Below are positions 19,043 to 22,656 of a DNA stretch of 22,656 nt, in pieces. The notes under the pieces were generated by a model that did not search any database, was not told the origin of the DNA, and saw only the letters and a program-made list of their open reading frames with translations. Origin of the DNA: Larix sibirica (taxonomy: Eukaryota; Streptophyta; Pinopsida; Pinales; Pinaceae); NCBI GenBank assembly GCA_004151065.3, contig NWUY0304981198.1, positions 1 through 22,656 of the forward strand. The letters run 5' to 3'. Each line of letters opens with the position of its first letter. Within the stretch, counting starts at the first letter, position 1. The position numbers and the translations under genes were made by a program.

Positions 19043-19219
19043 AACAAGAATCTTTAGTCTGAAATTCTGCATCACCTACTAGATCGTCTACTCCTTCCCA
19101 ACTTGAGTTTTATATAAACATAACTTCATTTTTCCTCTCCATATCATTTTCATTTTTATAACTAGTTTGTTTTTGAAGTATGAAAAGAAAGGAATTACAT
19201 AAGTTAACCAGAAGAACCA

Positions 19220-19411
19220 ATGGACAAACATGACTACCCGAACACAGCCCGGAGGTCCTCTCTCGGTATTGATTTAGATGAGAAGCTCCCCAAGCTCAAG
19301 GAAAAACTAGAGATATAAAAGATGAAGCTCGCTCTAAAGCCGGAGCCCCTAGGTACTATAGAACTGCTCCACCCAGATAGCGGCAATCAGGGAATTCAGC
19401 CATCAAAATAA
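19220..19411 (+). pseudogene. Short coding-like frame with one stop
   Basis: From ATG at 19220 the frame reads MDKHDYPNTARRSSLGIDLD, then a Lys/Leu-rich helix (EKLPKLKEKLEI). After one TAA it continues KMKLALKPEPLGTIELLHPD and ends at TAA 19409. It has 63 codons with one internal stop and good codon texture. A charged N-terminal helix would suit many proteins, so the identity is unknown. Confidence 0.35.
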
Positions 19412-19465
19412 GAAAACCATGTACACTTCTTTTTTGAAATGCGTAAACTCATATATAACCTAGTA

Positions 19466-19774
19466 CTAACACGGATCGAAGGGGGAGGTTTCGTAGATGT
19501 TAAACAGGATGAACTCGGACTGATACGGAGGAATAACTGAACCCGTGGAAAAGATACTCCTGAACCCAGAAATCTGAGATCCCATGACCCCGGAGATAGG
19601 AAAGGGCATATCTCCGCAGGCTCCCATTTGTCTGCAGAGCCAATGAAACGGTATACGCTTAGTGGTGTACACCGCGGTATATGCTTTATGGAACCTACGT
19701 CTAGGTAAGCCTCTTAGCTTGGCCCCTAGGCGGAGGGTAGCGGCACCCCAGCGGCACTGTGAATGAATGGACAA
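19466..19774 (-). CDS. Hypothetical 102-codon open frame
   Basis: It starts with TTG. The first ATG is about halfway along. The codon series is fairly coding-like, and the C-terminal half (GVMGSQISGFRSIFSTGSVI, then PPYQSEFILFNIYETSPFD) looks protein-like. The N-terminal half is basic and cysteine-bearing. I recognise no domain. With a non-standard start it is more likely a fragment of a longer lost frame than an active gene. Confidence 0.3.
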   Translation of the reverse strand: MSIHSQCRWGAATLRLGAKLRGLPRRRFHKAYTAVYTTKRIPFHWLCRQMGACGDMPFPISGVMGSQISGFRSIFSTGSVIPPYQSEFILFNIYETSPFDPC

Positions 19775-19876
19775 AGAGAAAAAGAAGCGAGGTAGGTTTT
19801 GGAGCCATGAGCCATGAGCTAAAGGTTTCCTCCTTCTCGGGTTAACCCTGTTATGGCTTAAAAAGTCCCTTATCCT

Positions 19877-20218
19877 TTACTTTTCCCAACTTCTCTCCGT
19901 GCGCTGGCTACTCATTTTTTTTATATAGGCAGTCCTAGCAATCTCCATGTATCTCACCATAATACCTTCGCAACCGAGCAATTCGCCCAGGGACAAGAGT
20001 AACTTACACCAAGAATTTATTCCTTTCAAGAAAACGAGATCTAGCTCCAGTATGTCCCACTTGCCAACATAAATAGAACCGAATAAACGCCTGCGAATAG
20101 TCTTTACACAGATAGATTGTAGTTCAGGATGCACTCCAATGTATACTTGCCTGTTCTCCCTACCATATCGAACCCTTGTTTCAAAATATCTGACGACAAC
20201 TATTTCTCTACAGTACAT
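19877..20218 (-). CDS. Hypothetical 113-codon open frame from ATG
   Basis: The frame from ATG at 20218 ends at TAA 19877. The middle part (YGRENRQVYIGVHPELQSIC and IYVGKWDILELDLVFLKGIN) has coding-like codons. It is basic overall with no membrane span or signal peptide. Upstream on minus, another frame (NYFFIIKVVYEYKGLSVGGR) is open and also coding-like, with a shift between them near 20220. The two may be parts of one decayed gene running from about 20435 to 19877. The family is unknown. Confidence 0.35.
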   Translation of the reverse strand: MYCREIVVVRYFETRVRYGRENRQVYIGVHPELQSICVKTIRRRLFGSIYVGKWDILELDLVFLKGINSWCKLLLSLGELLGCEGIMVRYMEIARTAYIKKMSSQRTERSWEK

Positions 20219-20525
20219 AAAATTCCGCACATGTCTGGCTAAGATATCTCCCTCCTACAGAAAGACCTTTGTATTCGTAAACGACCTTAATGATAAAGAA
20301 GTAGTTAACCGGTCCTCTTTGACAAGTGATAATACTACTAGTCACCTCGGTCATTCTCCCACTAAAAAGACGACAACAGCTAATAAAACAACTATGACTA
20401 TTCACAAGGCGACCTGTTTCTCGTTCTGTCCCCACGTTCCTAATCGGCTAATGCTCTCCATCATATCGAAACTGCGGATTCTCTTGTCTGCGGTAATGAA
20501 TAACATTTTGCCTTTCTCAATATAA
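20139..20525 (+). CDS. 128-codon ATG frame, antisense alternative
   Basis: This is the longest frame in the window that starts with ATG. The product would be basic and rich in Ser/Thr, with a threonine/lysine run in the middle (HSPTKKTTTANKTTMTIHK) and a hydrophobic end. It runs opposite to the minus frames described at 19877-20435, so at most one of the two is likely real. I have no evidence that decides between them. Confidence 0.25.
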   Translation: MYTCLFSLPYRTLVSKYLTTTISLQYIKFRTCLAKISPSYRKTFVFVNDLNDKEVVNRSSLTSDNTTSHLGHSPTKKTTTANKTTMTIHKATCFSFCPHVPNRLMLSIISKLRILLSAVMNNILPFSI

Positions 20526-20766
20526 AAAGACACCACAAGGGCCATAGGAGGACTTGAACCCCTACCCTATAATAGGACAATTCCACTCCACACTATCCAT
20601 GACCTTCCTGAACATCTACCTTTTGGATAGATAAACATTACATATGCGATTCTAAAGTAATGCTTTCCACCTTAGCAACCCTTAACAGACTCTCCCTCTC
20701 GTAGCTATATATCTTCTACCTTTCAGCAGCATGGGTGGGGGGGTGAGTTGTGTCTCCTGCCTGCGG

Positions 20767-20798
20767 AGCCCGAGCCCGAGGAGAGGGGGGCTTTTTTT
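20767..20798 (+). terminator. GC-rich stem followed by T-run (terminator-like)
   Basis: AGCCC at 20767-20771 (or 20773-20777) can pair with GGGCT at 20788-20792, followed at once by seven T. The shape resembles a bacterial intrinsic terminator. Plant mitochondria are not known to use this signal in the same way, and no gene ends here. Confidence 0.2.
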
Positions 20799-20987
20799 CA
20801 TTATACAAGTATCTTTTTTATGCATATTTCATATATGCTTACTTCTGCCTAATTCAATCGATGAGAAATCCTCTAATGGATCATATCAGCCAATTCGCGC
20901 TTCTTACCTTCAAGGCTTTATCCGTGGTGAATTGCTGAGCTGCGGGGGTAATGGGTGTATTAGCAGTCCATGAGGGGATTAGAGCTT

Positions 20988-21130
20988 GGATTAGCTGCCC
21001 GGTATTGGTGGGATTGTATGAGATGCTCTTGATTGGGCGCTTAATGGATTAGCTGCCTTTGTTTGATGGGAATGAAATGACGAGAAGAGCAAATATGGAA
21101 TAGGTGGAGTGAATAGATATAAGCTGCCTT
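20988..21130. repeat. GGATTAGCTGCC repeats
   Basis: Exact GGATTAGCTGCC occurs at 20988 and 21046. A variant ATATAAGCTGCCTTG occurs near 21117. Spacing is 58 and about 70 bp. The sequence between is G/T-rich and only loosely alike. Confidence 0.55.
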
Positions 21131-22003
21131 GAAGGAATAAATAGGAATAGCTTTTTTACTGGCCGGGGAGAATGAATGTCAAAGCTAGCTGTGTTACTGA
21201 CTTACTTTGGGAGCGTTGGATGAAAAAGAAGTAATCAGGAGGAGTAGCCCTCGTAGCAAGTCGAAACTACCCTACCCTATGTAATGTAGTAGGAAGTAGG
21301 GAGCAGGATTGATATTAGGTCTTGGCCATTAGGTATTGAGTCATAGTAAGAAAAGGAGCTTGATCCGAATAAGCTTAATACGAAGAGGTAGGTATTAATC
21401 CTATGGAACTCGAGATGAAGGAGTAGATCCCGAACTAATCTCTAAATGCCAGTCTCTAAACCGTTCCCATTTTGATGCTGTATCTGTATCCGCATCTGAA
21501 AGAGACTGAAGAAGCAAGCTCCAAGTTCTTCCCGCCACTCAATCATGTATAGAGAACCGGACCAGCACTTCATCTTATTATATGATCGAGTGGTGCATGA
21601 AGAAAGGAAATAGGTTTACCGGGCCGGCTTCTCTCTTCCCCGACTACCAAAACGGAAGGCCCCTATTACTTAATTCACCTCATAATGGGGGGAAACTCAA
21701 ATAAATAAACCACTCAATTGTATGTATGAACGGATTAAGACTCGGGATGAGCAGTTCTTATTCGGCGGGCTTATTACCTGGTTCAGCATCCGGAGCGTTC
21801 CGCATTATTGTGAGGTCACAGATGCGCTGCGGAATGAACGGCAAGGCTGCTCTGTGGCTGGACTTGGAAGCTTTATTCAGATCTTAATTATCCTTGTGGT
21901 AATATCTGGCCCTTCATAACGTAATAACGTTTGAAAGAACCTTGCGGCAATCTCACTCACAGGGGCTGGTGCGTCAACGCCTGTAAAGCTCTACGCTGGC
22001 CTA
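21131..22003. other. Gene-poor stretch
   Basis: No gene is supported. A 65-codon plus frame at 21722-21919 begins with ATG (YERIKTRDEQFLFGGLITW) and ends in a hydrophobic segment that could be membrane-spanning (FIQILIILVVISG). It has no further support. Confidence 0.4.
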
Positions 22004-22264
22004 TTAAAGTATGCTGCGCTCGATCATATCTAATGTGAGCGCTCGACCCGCTTGCACGTGGATCAGGTCAATTTGGGTACCTAAGCTGCTGAATAAAGGC
22101 TCTTGGTATCCCTCACAGTGGATCGTGTGCAGTAATTGTGAATCAGATATCGCATTTGGCCTATCAGTCAAGTGTGGCGGGTCTAAATTGCTACAATCCA
22201 ACCTGATGCCTACCTGGTAGGGTTCTCGGATTCCGAACGTAGGTCCCCCGGGCTTACGGTTCAA
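22004..22264 (-). CDS. Hypothetical 86-codon open frame
   Basis: It starts with TTG. The product is soluble and mixed in charge (EPYQVGIRLDCSNLDPPHL, SSLGTQIDLIHVQAGRALTL). Its codons are moderately coding-like. A 69-codon plus frame overlaps it fully. No family is recognised. It may be a fossil fragment. Confidence 0.25.
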   Translation of the reverse strand: MNRKPGGPTFGIREPYQVGIRLDCSNLDPPHLTDRPNAISDSQLLHTIHCEGYQEPLFSSLGTQIDLIHVQAGRALTLDMIERSIL

Positions 22265-22387
22265 TTAGTATCATCCCAGACCGTCGACAAGGTATGGAGC
22301 TTTTATTCTTAGCGATTTTACTTCCCGACAAACAAAAAGCAGTAGCTTCTCATCCTCCTCGGCTACGCTGAACATTCTAGGCTGCCA

Positions 22388-22560
22388 TGGATGGAACCTT
22401 GGCTACTACATGATGGACAGGAACAATCGGATCAGTCCCAGTATCAACGGCTGAAGCTCGGATTACGGCCCTCCGTGCCCTTAATTTGGGCTCCCTCCCT
22501 ATGCTATTTGTTGGGAGTACAATCACATTATTCAAAATGGATGTCCTTAGTCTTAAGTGC
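22388..22560 (+). pseudogene. Possible coding scrap with one stop
   Basis: On plus, from ATG at 22388, a frame reads MDGTLATT, then TAG, then TGTIGSVPVSTAEARITALR and ALNLGSLPMLFVGSTITLFK. It has good codon texture and would contain a short hydrophobic part. The overlapping 61-codon minus frame (22377-22562) is equally open, so the strand is not settled. Confidence 0.25.
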
Positions 22561-22589
22561 ACGACTGAGGGAATTTGAGAAAGCTAAGT

Positions 22590-22656
22590 GGAAAAGCTTG
22601 CTTGACCAAAGGTATACTTGCTTGACCGAAGGGAGGGCAAGGGAGGGCAAGGGCGT
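22590..22656. repeat. Short tandem repeats at the window edge
   Basis: CTTGCTTGACC(A/G)AAGG occurs twice (about 22597 and 22617), followed by GGGAGGGCAA twice in tandem (22631-22650) and a partial third GGG. The array may continue beyond the window. Confidence 0.75.

Noticed and set aside
20538-20612. Possible minus-strand tRNA: GGACTTGAACC resembles a reversed T-arm, and GGTCATG can pair with TATGGCC as an acceptor stem.
   Set aside because: The span is only about 65 nt. The would-be anticodon loop TATTATA lacks U33, the T-stem has a mismatch and overlaps the anticodon stem, and no D-arm can be drawn.
8626-21191. AGCTAGCT/CTAGCTAG palindromes near 8626, 9245, 9362, 11876 and 21183.
   Set aside because: They are 8-10 bp palindromes with unrelated flanks. 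Their number is not clearly above chance and no common context is visible.
1-22656. Group II intron domain V, mitochondrial exons, rRNA fragments, CRISPR arrays and insertion sequences.
   Set aside because: I looked by eye for the domain V core (GAGCCGTATG...CGTACGGTTC), starts of cob, cox, atp and nad genes, regular spacer arrays and transposase motifs, and found none. A covariance-model and translated search would settle this.

Overview
This window reads as non-coding, recombined plant DNA. The best guess is an intergenic stretch of a very large seed-plant mitochondrial genome, with a conifer or other gymnosperm plausible but not proven. The grounds are indirect. Base composition is mixed. 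Many short diverged direct repeats belong to unrelated families. Two exact copies of the plant mitochondrial promoter nonamer CATAAGAGA are present. There are no long intact reading frames, and fossils of nuclear-type LTR retrotransposons are scattered through the window. I recognise no standard mitochondrial protein gene, rRNA or intact tRNA. A nuclear (retroelement-rich or NUMT) origin stays open.

Layout. 1-700: short repeats and a possible Ty1/copia reverse-transcriptase scrap. 840-2220: a family of diverged 100-180 bp repeats. 2616-2850: a broken Ser/Thr/Ala-rich coding patch. 3553-5450: three decayed coding stretches, one on minus and two on plus, readable only through in-frame stops. 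5530-9490: gene-free, with one open frame at 7098-7565 on minus and a cluster of purine-tract/CTTAA motifs. 9491-9850: an open Gly/Ala/Thr-rich frame that looks coding. 10196-10224: a perfect 13-bp hairpin. 10370-12190: the best identified feature, a decayed Ty3/gypsy gag-protease with two zinc knuckles, a Gln/Pro-rich linker and an aspartic-protease remnant. 12670-12800 and 14860-15430, both minus: further decayed coding patches. 13653-13896: a CTGGTCTAG repeat tract followed by an 83-nt multi-branched fold. 17001-17330: a degenerate array with a ~70-bp period. 17761-18015 and 18792-18947: two Gly/Tyr/Asp/Pro-rich coding fossils. 19220-20525: short open frames of unknown function. 20988-22656: gene-poor, with small repeats.

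The parts do not form an operon or pathway. They look like a graveyard of imported coding fragments held in a repeat-rich matrix. The most useful new observation is that at least six stretches keep coding-like composition across stop codons, so an ORF caller would miss them. Several stops in the gypsy gag fall where the family has glutamine, which suggests C-to-T decay.
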